A DNA stretch of 64,000 nucleotides from Melanocharis versteri (Eukaryota; Chordata; Aves; Passeriformes; Melanocharitidae). Below the pieces are notes generated by a model. That model had not been told where the DNA came from and made no database searches. It saw nothing but the letters and a program-made list of their open reading frames with translations. Where the stretch lies: the NCBI GenBank assembly GCA_013397845.1, contig VZTG01006027.1, positions 1,698,746 to 1,762,745 on the forward strand, in the 5' to 3' direction. The position numbers and the translations under genes are program-made. Positions 13,801-28,800 of this stretch are shown piece by piece (the first letter of the stretch is position 1; each line of letters begins with the position of its first letter).

Positions 13801-16800
13801 ATTGCTTTGTGCTCTCACTGTGCATATTGCACTTATTGTGTTTTTATTGAGAAGTTCAACTGCATTATTTATGATGCTTTGTATAGAAAGGTGTATACAT
13901 AAACCAGTGCATAACTTGAAACCTTGGTGAGTTTTACTGCCCAGCTACATTTACTTCAGTAATAGCAGTGTGTGCTCTCTGGCAGTGCAGAATCTTAACT
14001 CTTCAACCACTGATTGGATTTTCATGTCAGTTCCACTTGGCTAATATTTCTGATGAAAAATAGTTAATGTTGGAAAGCTATAGTTGTCAGTTATATGTTT
14101 TTAATTTTCACAGCTTTTCCTGTACTGTTTGCCCTGCTGAGAATGGCTAATTCTCTTCCCTCCCCACATTTCAGGTTGTGTATATGTTTTCGCATGTCTC
14201 ATTTAGCATTTCTATTCTACAAGCAATTCTAATTGTTACTCTAAAATAGAATGCTTGTTATTACAGAGCATAGCTCATTATACAGATGCTGCTCCAGGAC
14301 TGTTTATAAAATGAGAATGTGCCAAGAAAGCCTGCCAGGAATAAAAGCAGGAATTGATGGAAAGGTGCTTATCCCTCATAACTGTGGCTGCCTCAGTCCT
14401 GAGACTCAGTCAGTGCAGTGAAAGACTCACTCCATCCACCCATCCATCACTGTTGCATTATGTCAGCTTCTGCCATGCCACTTAGTTTCAGTTAAGAAAC
14501 AATAACAATGAAACCTCTCAGAGTTTCCCCCCCCCCATCCTTTTAGCATAAGCGTAAAAAATGAGATGATCCTTTGAAGAGGGGTACGAATCCGAAAGTT
14601 GTCCTGGTTGCCCAGCCAGTATCTCCAGGAAGCTCAGGAAGGAGGAACTCAGCTTCTGTCAGAATTTAGAGATGAAATTTCATGTCAAAATCAATTACAA
14701 AAACCTTGTTGCACGAGGTTACGGTTGTCTCTGGTGTCCATCAGAAGTACCCCAGTAAAGTTGTGCTGGCGAAGCTGCTTGACAAGTTAAGAGAACTGTA
14801 GAAAGTTTCAGAACGGCTGAGGCAGAAAAATGGTGTAATGCTGATTTAAATCCCTTGCCAGTTTTCCAGAAATAGTGTGAGCAGAACCAAAGGAGGTAGT
14901 TACAGCTCCGGGTGAGTGTTCTGAAGGCTGTGCCTTCAGGAGTAACAGGAATGTGGATTTCTAAGAGCCCGATGTGACTCGGTGCTTTCAGAACTCGCCA
15001 CTAGACAGACATCACTCGAGTCTCACTGAAAGCACCTGTCCCATCTGGTATCCTTCTGCCCACAGAAATGGAGGCAATGCCACCTGATTGGGCACTGGAG
15101 CAGGGTCCTCAGAGAGGTTTTGAAGGGTTCTTTATATCATTGAAGGATTTCAAGACCTGACTGGACAAAAGCATAATAGCTTGGTCTAATTTTGGCATTG
15201 AGCCTGCTTTGGGCAGAAAGCTGGCCCAAGTGACCTCCTATGTTCCCTTTCAGCCTAGTTGTTCTGTGTGACTCTAATTAACTGATTACAGAGTCAGCCA
15301 GGAAAAGTATGTTTACATAAAACCAGCCCATTTTTCCAAAACAGTCTACAACTGGTGGATTAGGTGACTCAGATGAGAAGAAGAATGAGAAAGTCCATTT
15401 CCCCATGGAACCTGAGAAAGGAGCATATATACAAAATTGAGTGTATCAGGTTGCACCTCAAGATACAGCTTGTTGCAAAGACAAATATATTTTTGCTTAC
15501 AATATATACTTTACTGGTGCCAGCACAATAAACCATGGAATCCTCAGAACACTTGATAATCAGCCTTTGAGGGTCTGCTTATAACAGCTAATGATGGGGG
15601 AGAGAAAGGCGAATGCAAATCAAATAGTTGCATGATCCTGAACTAATTGCAGATTGTGGTACCAGAGATCAGGCAAGGAGACCTTCCTTAAAGTGCAGCC
15701 AAGCCAGGGAGGTACATGCATTTTTTCCACTTTTCCTTGAACAGTATTATAGTTAATGGAGAGCTTTAATCATAGAGTTAATCTGAAAATTAAAACAAAC
15801 TGGAATGTCACATAACCTGGGCAATTTAAATTGCAGAAGCCACTGGTGCTCATTAGTCAGGCTGCAGCTGCAGTCATGTTTTGCAGAAGAGCAAATAAAG
15901 AGAATGAAAAAATTAAGGCTTCTGTTTTCTCAGCATTAATTTCTAGTGTGTGTACCTGCACAGCTGCTGCAGCCCTATTATCTGACTCATTACTTTGTAA
16001 ACCACTGTGAGATATCTTGAATGTGAAAGCTGCTACATAAAGCCATATTTACTTCTGTAACCCCGAGTGCTCTGCACAGGCTTAAAAGCTCCCCCCCTTC
16101 TCCACCATGACAGGGGAATTATAGGACTTAATGTGCCATATACCTCTAACTGTGGATTGAAGAAAAATGACCTTGAACTGAGAGGCAGGCATTTTACATG
16201 GTAAAGCAGTCACTTAAATTTACCTGTCAACTGGAGGCGGGGGTAACCTTACCTCTGCATGGTTTAGAAAGCAATGTCAATCCAGCTGCTGGTTGCTCTG
16301 AACCCACTGAGAGCTTGATTGCTGACCCAGGCATTTCCAGGTGATCAGTGAGAATGTTGATCAGTATGTGGTAGAAAGGAGAGCGTTTTTATTTCGGCCT
16401 CACAGACCATTAGTTTCAGCCTTGAATTTTCTGTGTCTTGATCATAGGGAAAATTGGAAGTCTGTAATAGCGTGAAATGTTATTTGTCTGTGCAGGAATA
16501 GACCCTGGTTCAGGCAGATCTGGAAGGAGGCAATGTGGAGCATAGTCCTTGCACCTCCTGCTCAGTTCAGTCATGTTTTGCATGCCTTGCCATCCCTTTA
16601 CTAAAAATACTGTTGCTTTTGTAGGAGATACCTAGAGCAGCTTTGGGGGGTGTTTTACCAGTAGCCTCAGTAAAGTACCAACACACTGTGGCAGTCGACT
16701 TGAGCAGGCTGGGTCTAGGTAAGCGAGACTGAAGCCGTGTGGGAGGGGAAAGGGGGCACCACTGCTGAAGTGAGTTGTGCAGTTAGAGGGTGTTTCAGTG

Positions 16801-19800
16801 GCACAGATGGGCACAGGGATGAAATTTCCTGATTCCTAGAGCAATATCTTCCTAGCTTGCTCGTGTTAGCAAGCCCACTCCATTTGGAGATGTCAGTTCT
16901 TCTTTCCCCTCTCGTACAAAGCCAGGAAGAACGTTTAATCTAACGAGTTTTATTTTGAAATCCCTAAAATCACAACCAGCAAATCTGTAATCACGAGTGA
17001 GCATATAATTGCATTTTATCCTGCTGAGAGCTTAAAAATGATGAGCAAGAAAAACACCTCCAAAGACTCATTCGGAGTGTGAGGGGGCAAGAGGAAGGTC
17101 TAGAGAAAGGATCTGTTGTCTTACCTGGAGTGTCCCCAATGACCTCTAAACACTTAGAAAACTGGAAGCCTGCATTCCTTGCAGATGCAGGTTTCCCACT
17201 CCCCTTTTGGGGCTACTTTTCATATTGAGTAATAAAATAAGAGGGCACACAAGGCAACCTGCAGATGCGTGACGGAAGAGATGAGAAGTGGGAAGGATGA
17301 CTGAGGTGTTGTGTTCTTGGCAGTATATTCAGAATTTCTCAAGGAATGAGAAACTGGAGGTGTTAGGAGCACGAGACCTAATCCCATTTATTCAATTACG
17401 TGAGCACTGCTCCTGGGGAGAGTATTTCAGGTTAGTGATAGTGTCCAAAATGTAAGACTTGGGAAATGCACGTGTGACTTGGATTTGGGCAGTTCTGCAA
17501 GGTTGCTAAATTCTAACAAGCACATCTCTTCCAAATCCAACATCCTTGCATGCTGAAAACACTGCTGAGATTAAACCCGTGGACAGTAAACTGTATTGGC
17601 AGTTTTCTGGGTGGCTGGATCCTATTTTCCCTGAAACACTGAAAATTTGGTGCCAGTTGTTTCACTGAAGTCTGGAGACCTATTTCTAGATCAAGCTCTG
17701 GACTCAGATGGCTCATGAGAAGCCATCAGGGCATTCATAACATTGCCTTGCATGGAGAAATGGGTATAGGCCCTGACATGATGGAAATTTCTATACTCCT
17801 GAGGAAGTATCTTACCTTATTTACATTTATACTGACTTTTTCAGAGTTTTCTATAGGCATGAACAACCTCCACAGTAAATGTCAGCTTCTGCTTAGAATC
17901 TTTTACATGGGTAATTTTAAGCTCAATTTTTAATTGCATAATATTACCATAAGAAAGCTGCATTGAAATTGAAAGCTGTCCTAGACAAAGTGGCTGCTGG
18001 GTTAGCGATCTTTTCGCTGTTTCAAAGGCGATGAAGTGGTTTCAAAGAAGCTGTCAGAGTTGCTTTGAGGTAGTGGCTGCTGTTGCTTTGTTGTAGAATT
18101 TCTCATATGATTTTCTGCTGGTTTATGAATGCAGGCCATTGCTGTAGGGTGGTGAAGATGGGGCAGGCTGCAGTTTGATGCTGTGTAATGTTCCCCTTTG
18201 CCTCTTGAAGAATGTCTCTGTCCTCCCTCTATTCATTTCAGCAAAGTATCTCATTCATTGCTGCACACTGGGGCTCCAATCTCTTTTCCTTCTCTTTTTA
18301 ACGTGCAGATAGATTTATTTGGGGTTGTATTGCGTGTGTTTAGCCAGCTAAGGCTTCAGGGTGCTACTTCTCTCCAGATCATGTTGTCTTACCTAACATT
18401 CTAGTCCAACTTCAAGTTTTATAGCAAGATCTGCATTTCCAGGAAACCTATTATTCTATAGGCAGAGCTGGTTTTGTGTCATTTCTGCCTGTGATTATCC
18501 AATATTCAGGCAGTGCACTGAACAGCAGGCAGGTTTACATTTAATAGAAACTTCCCTGGTTTTCCAGAAAGCTGCAGAGAATGGTTGGCAGGAGGAGGGA
18601 GAGTACCTGTTCGCTCAGTACTTTGATGTGGTATGTTCCAGTGTGTCCCAGTTTAAATGAGGGAGGAGCAGCAGCATCTTCTCTTTGTCTCTCATCGTCT
18701 GTAATCCCTGCCTGGATACAGTGCTTTGAGGCTGAGTGCAGAATCTCTGTTCTTGGAGGCATTAATGTTTCTGTCTTACAGTGAAATCCATGAGAATTAA
18801 GTACCCAAATACAGTAACTTAAAAAAGCTGGGCTGCAAGGTCCATTTTTTATTAGAGAAGTTAAGGAAAACCTTCTGTGCTGCCTCCACTCTGGCCTGAC
18901 ATTCATTTGACATTGAAAACATCAAATTCTTTTTCTTGGATGCTTGGGAGATACTTGCCTGACAGCAGCACAGTGACTGTAATTGAGACAGATTAGAGGC
19001 ACTGGGCTGCCTTTGGGTGCATGAGGCAGCTTTCATGAAATGGAGAGAGGAATTGAAACACACTTTCGACTTTGGAAGCTGGAGCAGGAACTAATTAGCA
19101 ATTTCAGAACACAAGCAGGATTGGAGGAAGTGTTTGGGTTGGCATATAATAAATTATTTATTAACATGGGGGAGTCTTTCCATATGGCAGTTGCTTATAA
19201 AATGCTTATAAAGGCAAGATTGCAGGACTTTCCATGTAATGAACCAAACAGGCTTCGGTCCCAGTGATTAGGAACCACTGACCTTTCATTTCTGCAGGCT
19301 GAGACTGGACCTGGTAGCTTCTGCTCAGCTTGGATTCTGATAAGCTTTCCCCAAAAAAGATTAGTTGTTTATATCCAGATATTTCCTTCTTACTGGGATG
19401 TATTATGAGATGTTTGATGTTTCTGTGAGGGTATATCCTCCAGAGAATAGAAAAATTTATTCTGCCTTCTTATTTGAGGAATTGAAGCTGTGGAGTTCTG
19501 CAGCCCTTCACTGCCTTAAGCAGAAGGGCCTCTAACAAGCGGCTGAATTGATATGAATAACCAAATACCTGTGTAATGGCTTATGACCATTTATGAGACC
19601 TTATATAAAAATCATGATGAGCAGTGGAAGTATAAGAAGACTCGGTGAAGCATGAGTAACCCAGAAAGAAGCTTTCAGTTTGGCTTCTAAGCATATTTCA
19701 GTGTGCATGAGCTCTGAAAGATTGGGGTTTTTTTCTTGACGTTGTTTTTCCCTTGGCACTGAAGATAAAACCCAGACGTGCTGCGAAGGGAAGAACCTGA

Positions 19801-22800
19801 CAGGTGCCAGCCTGAGTGGAAATGCTGTCAGTCGATCCTTGTCTGCCACAGCTCCGGCTCTGATCCACCCAAGCGCTTGTCAGGACCATGTGGGCTTTCA
19901 AACCCGAGCAGGAGGTCCCTCAGCAGCAGGAATGTTTTGAAGCGCAGTCAGTGAAAACCCCCATAAGTCCCACACCTGACAAAGTAATCCTGTTTCTGTA
20001 AGTTCCTGAGTGGTGGAGGATTTGGGCTTGCCTTGCTGGTTTTAGTGCCAGCACCCCAGTGCGTGACAGCACGGAAGGTGCTGTGGGTCCTCCCACGCCT
20101 CAGCTCCCCACAGACCTGGTGGAGAGAAACAGCATCTGTGGAGGTCTGGAGGAGTGTGGCTGCTGTGTCCAGGCAAAGCACTGGTCACTGCTGCAGCCAC
20201 CCTGAGCCCAGCCTGGCTCCGGGACTGCGGCCGCTGCTTCCCTGCGCTGCCGGCTCTGCGGAACCACCTCACACCTCCACACTGCAGTGCTGCTTCTGCC
20301 TGGTGCTGGACCCCACAGCTCTGCCCTGCAGAGCACGGCGGCCTCTGCTCCGCTCCACAGCCCCTCACTAGCTTTGGGCTACTGAGCTACTGTGTCCAGT
20401 CTCTCGTGTGGGAGGGGAGGGCACTTGGTGGGACCATACGTGGCCTCATGATCCAGCACATTTCATGCACTGTCTTGGAGACAGGAAAGAAGATAATTAA
20501 GAGGTCTGCAGAGGTAAGAAAGTGTTCTCTGTGTTTTTCCTACCTTTCTTGCATTCCTCAGTATTTAATGTCTGAGGGTGTGTGGATATTTCAAATAATA
20601 TGCATTACCATGTAGGTTTTTTTATTTTGTTGTGCAGTTGTCGCTGTAGTGTTTCTTCTTTTTGCTGTGCTTCTCTGCTTGCTGGCATTTTATGACAGAA
20701 AGTTTATAAAGCTGTTCAATATCTCAACAGTTCTAAATAATGTCAGAATCTTCTTAATAAAATAAATATGCTTAGGTGGCACCTGGAGCTGAGGACTAAA
20801 GCACGATTCCTTTTGCAGTAAGTTTTTCTCTGCAGACAGATTTCTACTGAGCTGGGAGGAAGCTAAAAGCTCGTTAGCTTCCTGGAGTAAGAGCAGCTGA
20901 TTGGCATCTGGAACTGCAAAGCTGAGTTGTACAGGGGCTTGAGGCCAAAAAAGGGCAATTTGGAACACATGATCCTTGGTTAAACACACACTGAAGACCA
21001 GAGGAAAGAAAATGGTAGGCTCAGGCAGCCACAAGTTAAAGGAAGGAGTCCCTTAACAGTGCTGTTGATTTTCAGTGATGACTGTAGTTCCGAGACATTT
21101 TTGTGTTACGAGGCTCTTGGATTTGTTGATAAGATACTAACAGCAGTGCATTGTATTTTACTACCGGACATAGCTGTGGTGTAAATTTTTTTTTTTTTAA
21201 TGGGCTTTCCTTCAGGGAATCACTCAGTATCTCTCTCTTTAATAAACACGTTTTATGCACTAAGCTCAAACCTGCTGATGCTTGGGCTGGACAATTAGGC
21301 ATCTGCAGTAGTAATGGCAGTGAAAAGAGTCTCAGATCTCAGGTCTCTTCAGCTGCACCACATGGCAGCTGTGATCAGAAAGCTGTGTTGTGCTTTATGG
21401 AACTATAGGTGGGGGTTGTAAGGAAAACATTTTTGCCTGCTTTTGTTTGTCTCATTTTAAGGAAAAGTCCCAGAAAACACACGTGTTCTGGCATGAGTAT
21501 GTGAACGCACAGTTGAAAAAACACATTTGTTTATCTAATATGGAAAGTAATAATTTTCCTCAAGTTCCCAATCCTCATTAGCTTTGCCAGCCATCTTTTT
21601 ATTTCTTTGGTTCCTTTGGGAAAGCTTGGCTAAATGGAAAAGGCTTTCAGTATGCTCCAAAAAGCAGTGGATTCAAGCCCTACCAAGGCAGAGAGTAAGC
21701 ATGCTCAGGCCTAGAGATTCCTCCACTTACAGCCTTTCCCCATTAGGAAGAAAGGGCCACTCCAGCTGCTTGTACCCAGATGAGGCATTCTGTAGTGTCA
21801 GCTCATTACTGCATCTTTCCAGAGCTGCAATTAGGAAGTGATCTCTGGCAATACCGTGGGTTTGGATTATTGTGCCATCCCCACGTGTTCTTTGCTGGTG
21901 TTTGCAGCTCTGAGGTCAGTAAGTTGACAGTCTCTGAGCCCCTCCACATTTTCTACTGGTGTCATTGGCCCAGGCGCCAGACAAGCCAGGCGGGCTGGGC
22001 AGTGTTCTTCTTTCTGGAGAGGACTGTGCAGTCCTTGGAATTGCTTTCTCTGGCTGAAAAGGAGGAGTGACAAAATAGAGCTGTTTGGTGACACGCGCAA
22101 GGAGACACCCCTCGGGGCATGTGAGCGGTCACCAAGCACTGCCATCTGGGTCCTTTCAGAGAGGAGGAAGAAAACCAGTCAGTCATGTAATTGTGGCCCC
22201 TCGCAGAGACGGGAGCAGACATGTCAGAAGCACCCATGGCCAGTAGGAGCAGCAGCAGCACTGAGATCTAAGAGAATAAGCATGGATGTTTGACCTTGTC
22301 ACTGTTGTTCAAATATCCCTGTGATGTAGCAGACAGCATCTGGAAATTCAGGTTTTCCCTCCCAGGGAAACATAACATGGTCAATGACACGCTTGGTATT
22401 GATCTTGTATGCACGGGCCAGATTGCTGTCTAAGAAGTCCCCAGTGCAATGCACATCATCACTGTGCCCAGCTCCTTTTGGTATCAGCTGTTAGAGCTGC
22501 GAGCCCAACCAGAAAGCTTCAGGAAGGAGCTTCCCTGAAAGGAGCAGGCAGGATTATTCACGTCTAGGAGCATTGCTGCTCCCTTGGCATATTGATCTGC
22601 TGTCAGTGAGATCACCGGCCTGATAAGCATAATCGGTCTTTTGTCTTAAACACTGTAGTGTTTGGGGCAAGAGTAAGGGGCAGCCAGTAAGAGAGACTCC
22701 CCTAGACACAGCCTTTCTCCAGGCCAGAGAATGTTCATCCCTAGCTTAGAGTCCTGGGTGTGCCTGAGCTGCCAGAAATTCCGTACCCCAGCACGGCTGG

Positions 22801-25800
22801 CAGTGTCACACTGTGAAACCCTGCAGAGCTGGCAGACCTTTGATGCAAATTAGTTTCATACTCACTTACGCATGTGAGCCGGGATTTTGAAGCAAGTCCC
22901 ACTTCGAGATGTTGCAGTGATGATGCAGGGCCTGGGCTGCATTCTGGGAGCTTGCAAACACCATGGTGAGCTGGTGGTGGGAAAAGGGGAGCCTGTCCTT
23001 CCAAAGAGTTTGTGTTTGATATGTAGCTCACAGTGCAGAGACTCCAGTGTCTGCTCTGTGTGCAAGAGAGAGGGAAAAAAAATTATTTAATGTTTGATTT
23101 TTAGATACAAACTGCATTTCAAAACAGATTTGCTTTTGGAATAATATGATTGTCTTGTTCCCTTTAAAAGAAAATGCATTCAGTTATCACTGTGAAATAA
23201 ATAAAAATAACTTTGGATTAGAGAAGCTGGTGAGAGAGCAATTGTTAACATTTCATATACTGTACTGAGAGTCTCCAAGGTCAGAGGCAAGTCTTCTGGG
23301 ACTGGGGTAAAGGAAGTTATTTACATGAACTCTCCATTTTAATCATGCAGCCAAAGGGCTTAACGTTAACTCCAATCCAAAGCATTGTTGCTTGTAACAA
23401 TGGTGTTTCTCAAAAGCAAACAAAAACCATTGCCAAAGGTGACCTAGAAATGCTTAAATGTGCTGCAGTTCACCCACGTGTCTCCTCTCCCTGCGGGTGC
23501 AGACCTTTAGCAGCTCTCCCATCCCTTCACCAGCCTGGCTGCTGGGGATTCCCTGTGCTTTAGTGGCAGCCCTGCGGGACTGAGCTTTCCCCTTTTGAAC
23601 CAGTAGCTTGGGTAGTGCTCCAGTTATCTGCAGCAGCTTTGAGATTCTTATTAAGTATTGGTCCTCCAGAGCCTTTGCTACTGATTAGTGAGGAGAAAAG
23701 GCTGTTAATGGAACATCTCCAGTTGCCAAGAGACTTAGCTGCATTATGCTTGGAAAAAGACTTTGTATTGGGCAGTGTGTCAAACGCTGTTGGGAAAAAT
23801 GCTGCTTGCAGGTCCTTTGGAAAGGGAAAACTTTATTAGCTCTAAAATGTGTGGTCACAGAAAACAGAAGTGCTGGAACTCACACAAGGTCAAAATGGGT
23901 TGTGTTTGAATGAGCCACCTTTTTGTTGAATTGCATATTCTTTGGATATGAAGTGGGATTTAACCAACCTTGTACAAATCACCCTCTGTAAGAGGGTACT
24001 TTGATGACAGCTTGTGGAGCTTGGGAAATGTAAAGAATAATAGAAATAGCAAAAGACAGTTTGCTTTCCCAGGCATCCTTTCTTTCTCCTGCACTGTCTT
24101 GCCCTCTCATTTCCTTTCCTTGCTGCCTTTCTGTCTTCCTGGAGTCACCCTAGCTCCCTGTGTTGTTTTCTTGCATACCTCACTCTTGGTAGTGCTGGTA
24201 ACATTCCTGTTACATCCTTTGGGCTGGGGGTTTGTTTGCTTCCCTTTTTGAGTAGTGTGCCAGTGCTGCTGTCATTGTGGGAGTACATGGTAAGCTGGGA
24301 AGAGTTGACATCATTTTAGAACTTGTGTATGACTTAGTAGATTAGTTGGAAAGGTCACACACTGTGGTGTTCATTTCCTAAATAGAAAAACTCTTCTTAA
24401 CATTCCCTCAAGCCTGATTCGAGTCTCATGTGTCCCACATTATTCTGGTTGTTCTTTTCAATACTATTCAAAGGCTGTTCTGTTTGTCTTCAGAGCTGCT
24501 GCTCAGTGGTGGATGCTGCATTCGTGATTGAATCTCTGCAGTAAGCTCAGTACCTGTCCTGACTTCTGCTGTACCTTGAAGTGAAAGCCACAGGGACTGT
24601 TCAGAACTTTCCACCTATTATTTCATCTTCATTCTTTGCAGAGTTTGCTGTGGCTCTGCTGTGTGGCACTCAGTATTCTGCATGTATCTGCATCGAGCTG
24701 CATTCTCGGGCAGTTATGCCAAGCGTTTGGCTGTCGGAGCTGGCTGCGTTCTCGCTACTGTTAAGCCTTTCAATTAGAAGAATCTTGCAAGTTTATGTTG
24801 GCATTCAAGCTGCTTTGTGCACTGGGTGCTGAAGCACAGTGTACAGATGGAATGGAGCTGATGGGTCGGGTTTTTTGGTGATCTGATTACTGTTTTTACA
24901 AAAGTAACCAACTCCCTCCCCCAGCCTTCTATGGGGCTTTTCATGTAGTCTGCTGTAAAACCACACCGCGGGGTGAGGGGTTCCTGGAAGGGGGGAGTTG
25001 AACTGCTGGACTGATTTGCTGCTGAAGTGTTCTCAAAACATTTTTGTAGCAAATACTTGTGAGCCCTGGTTTACAATTTGCAGACAATGACCTGCACAGG
25101 CTGTGGTGAAGGTACCGGCCGGTTGTCAGCAGAGGGCAGGACTCCAAGGGCTGCGGAGCTTTTCTTTCGTGCAGATTCTGATTGTTCATTTCTTTTACTG
25201 TCGTGATTCTTTACTCTCTTTTTTTCTTTTTTCTTTTGTTTCTGGCTTTTGGCTGATGGCTTCCTGGTTGCTGAGGGAGACGCTTTTTCACTGTGCAGTC
25301 AGTTTTTGGGTGACCTTGCGGAGGAGGTGCGGTCCGGGCTCCTCTCGCTCCATCTGCCGGCGCTGCAGGTGCGGCTCAGGGCGAGCGCAGCGGCCCCGGA
25401 GCTCCCGGTGCTCCCGGTGCCGGCAGCCGCCCGGGGCCGTGCCCAGGGAATGCACCTCCTGCTGTAGGGGCAGCCCGAAAGGAGTCCCGGTGCCGCTGCA
25501 TCTTCTGTCGGGAGCCAAAGTGCAGTAAGTGGGAATTGCCTCTGCATGCTGCAAGAGTGAGTAGCTGTCAGAGTTCACTTCAGTGATTCCACAGGCACAC
25601 ACCCTCCCTGATTTAGGGGTTGCTGAGGTTTTTTCTACAGTGTTGCCAGCATCATTCCAGCTTCCCATGAAATTTGAAATTTGACAGTTGTTTTAAGCAT
25701 CAGTCCAGAGGTTTTGTGTGAATACTAAATTAAGCAGTGTATTTCTGCTGCAGCCGAAGGAGATCTCTCATCTGACCAGCATCCACATGTGTATAATTCT

Positions 25801-28800
25801 CCATGCCTGTGGTGGGAGAATAAATCATAAATGGAATGGATGGTGAAGGGGAATAGGTTTGGCAGCCTTGTTGCAAAGAGAGTTGTCTGAATTTGGGATT
25901 AAGCGGGTGTATCAGGGATAGGCACCTGGTGCAGTATCTTACGTTATTGCCAGAATGTAGCTAAGTATAGGCACAGGATCAGCATTGCCAAGATGAAAGC
26001 AAATAGTTTTGTGGAGGAGATAATCCAGGAACTGCTGCATCATTCTCGGCACGGGGACTGAGGGCTGAAGGGACGGAGATGGCTAATCAGCCCCAGCTAA
26101 TTTCCTCAGGTGTTTTCCATTCAGGACTCAAATTGCTGTCTGTGCTGTCACTGTTCTCTGGGCAAATAAAGGATAATCTACTTGCTGTGTCCTGGTAATG
26201 TGAACGTCACACAGAACTAGTTCCATTTGCGAGTTTTGAGCAACTCTGCTGCAAAAAAGCTCATCTTCCTGTTTCTCAGAAAGATGAGACTGCAGTGTGT
26301 TGAAGATTACTCTGATATGGAAGACTCTCCTCTGTGGCACGTTCATGTTGTTGTTAGCCGGGGGAATGCTTGCACACTGCAAAATGTCTGATGCTCACAG
26401 TGACATCAGTGTCCAGGGCATTTCTCTGTTTCTCTGAAAGCCAGAAGCTAATACAGTGAACTTGTTTACTTTGCTTTCTGCAATGAAAAAAGCAATAAAT
26501 TACTTATCTCCATGCTTTTCCAGGAGGAAACAGTGTAGATTGGAACTCAGCACAAATCCATAACCAATGGAAAAATCTCATTTATTCCAGGAAGATTATC
26601 TTTTTAAGGGCAGTGCTGAATCTGGGCTATAATTAAAACAGCTTTTTTAAAGCAAAAAGAAAAACAGTGGATGTTTTTCTTCTTTGATGTATTCTCTATC
26701 ACTAATGACCCTCTTTTCTCATTTCTTCTATCCATTTTTTAATGGGTGTAAGGAGTTAGCTGTATATTGCATAAAAGTAGCATTACCTGAAAAAATAATT
26801 AAGATGATCTTGAAATTAAGGAAATCAGTTTTGAAAAGAAGCAGGTGCTTAATGGAGGTGAGACCAGCTGTGCTTCCCAGGAACGTGCTTGAAGCGCTTC
26901 ATGGAAAAATGTGCGAGGCCTTCATGCAACACTGGAAGGAAATTTATAATAATTCAGACAAATTGCATCCTATAAATAGCAGAGCTGGATTCATTAGGAC
27001 AGGAGGCAGATGGAGAAAATATAAAACTTGTTTGTTTCTTTTTAAGGCACTATAATGCTTATGGAAAGTGTCAGCTTGCTGTCAGAGAAGGAAAACCCTT
27101 CAGTGCAGTAGTAGCTTTCTCGTTGTATTAGGTTCTCATCCCTGCTAATGAGCAGCCTCCATGAGGGGCATTCTTGGTACTTGGCTTTAGCAACTCCTGC
27201 TGCCTTCCCCTGGCATACCCAGGCTGATCCAGAAGAGCTGCAGTGCTGGGAGGGGAGCAGGGTGGGCAGGAGGGAGGACAGAGCTGTGTGTGGTGTGTAG
27301 CACTCCCTGACTCTGTTTAAGACAGATGCCAATAGGGCAGAGGTGTAAATGCAGTTGGGGGGGGGTNCCACCACCTGGCTAAGGAGTTGTGCCCCAAAGC
27401 AGGAAGGTACTGGAGGTTGGTAGAGAAAATGCTGTACATTATTGAAGAGAGAAGGTGAAGGCATTTTTGAGATGCTCTTACATTAGTAAGTAGGAAAAAG
27501 GAGAGGCTTTCATGCATGGAGAGAGGTAATGACAGAGAGCAGGTGGGAGGTGCGTGACTGGAATGCAGCTGTGCCCGCAGGAGGGGAGCAGAGGTGAGAG
27601 GCTTGGAGCGTCTCAGGGTTCACACACAGCGAGGTGCTGAAGAAGGAAGTGTGTCCAGCCAAAAAGGAATGTACAGACTGACAGAAAGGGCCCATCACAG
27701 ACTGCATTTAAATAACAGGATAGAGTAAGAGTGTGGGGCTGTTTCCAAGAGTGCCAAAATTACAACTGGGTACTTCTAAACAGAAGACTGGCTGAACGAA
27801 TGCATCCTGTTGAACCACAGGCAAGTCTGAGCTCAGATATGGAAACAGAAAATGTTCTGTATGAATATTATCTGTTAATGAACCTGCCTTCATCTCTTCT
27901 GCTGATCTGATTTACATTTCAGCAAAGCTTCCTTAAAAGATAACAGTGTCAAAATTCCAGTAGGCTATCCTAAGAGATTTTTAAGTATTAGTGTTCAGAA
28001 AAGGAACACCGGGTGCTTATCAGCAGTGTTTTTTCTTGAGAAGTTCTTAGGTTGCCAATTCACCTTGTGAAGTGGCAGGGGAAAAGGGTGATATGAAGGT
28101 CGTGTTGGAGTCAGATAATCACAGACTTATTCAAGGAATGGAGAAAAGCTGTACAACTGCTCGTGCTTCATGGATTAAGTAACGATAGTTTTTCCTCAGC
28201 ATTCAGTATAGGGGGCAGCGATCCCAGCGCAGGAGAGGACATTGGAGAAGAGGAAAGTCAGTGGTATGGATTGGCAGGATGCCTTTGGGGGTTGCCATCT
28301 GTTGCAGCTTGCACATATCTGTAGGGTGTCATATGTAGCAGGCAAGTGGTGGCATTAAAACGAGGCACGGACGTGGAGCAGGTTGAGTATCTGGTCACTG
28401 GAGAAGGATCCAGGCGTGCTGGGATGCACATGAGAGGCTGAGCATGGAAAGTATGAGCCAGCACATGGATCCTCGTGGATCCTCACACATAGATCGGATT
28501 TTTGGTATGGAACAAACCTTGGCTGGTTGTGTTTTCTTGCCGTCAGTGGGATAAGTACCCCCTGTACAGCCAAGGGCTTAACACAGCCTGTGTTTATAGG
28601 CAGTGTTATACAGGGTTTAGAAGGATGAGTTCTGGGATCTTGACTCACATTAGCCTCACAGCCATAACTGGTATGAAGAATATGGAGAAACAGTTACGTT
28701 TAAAATCAAGGCTTTTATTTCAGGAAGCCTTTAGCAACAGGGAATTAAAAAAAAAATATATAGAATATCCACTGGATAGGATAGCATTGCTCAAAGATGC

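Noticed and set aside
26684..27055. 123-codon open frame in the large ARVCF intron
   Set aside because: No recognisable domain, no splice or start context of note, AT-rich composition like the flanks.
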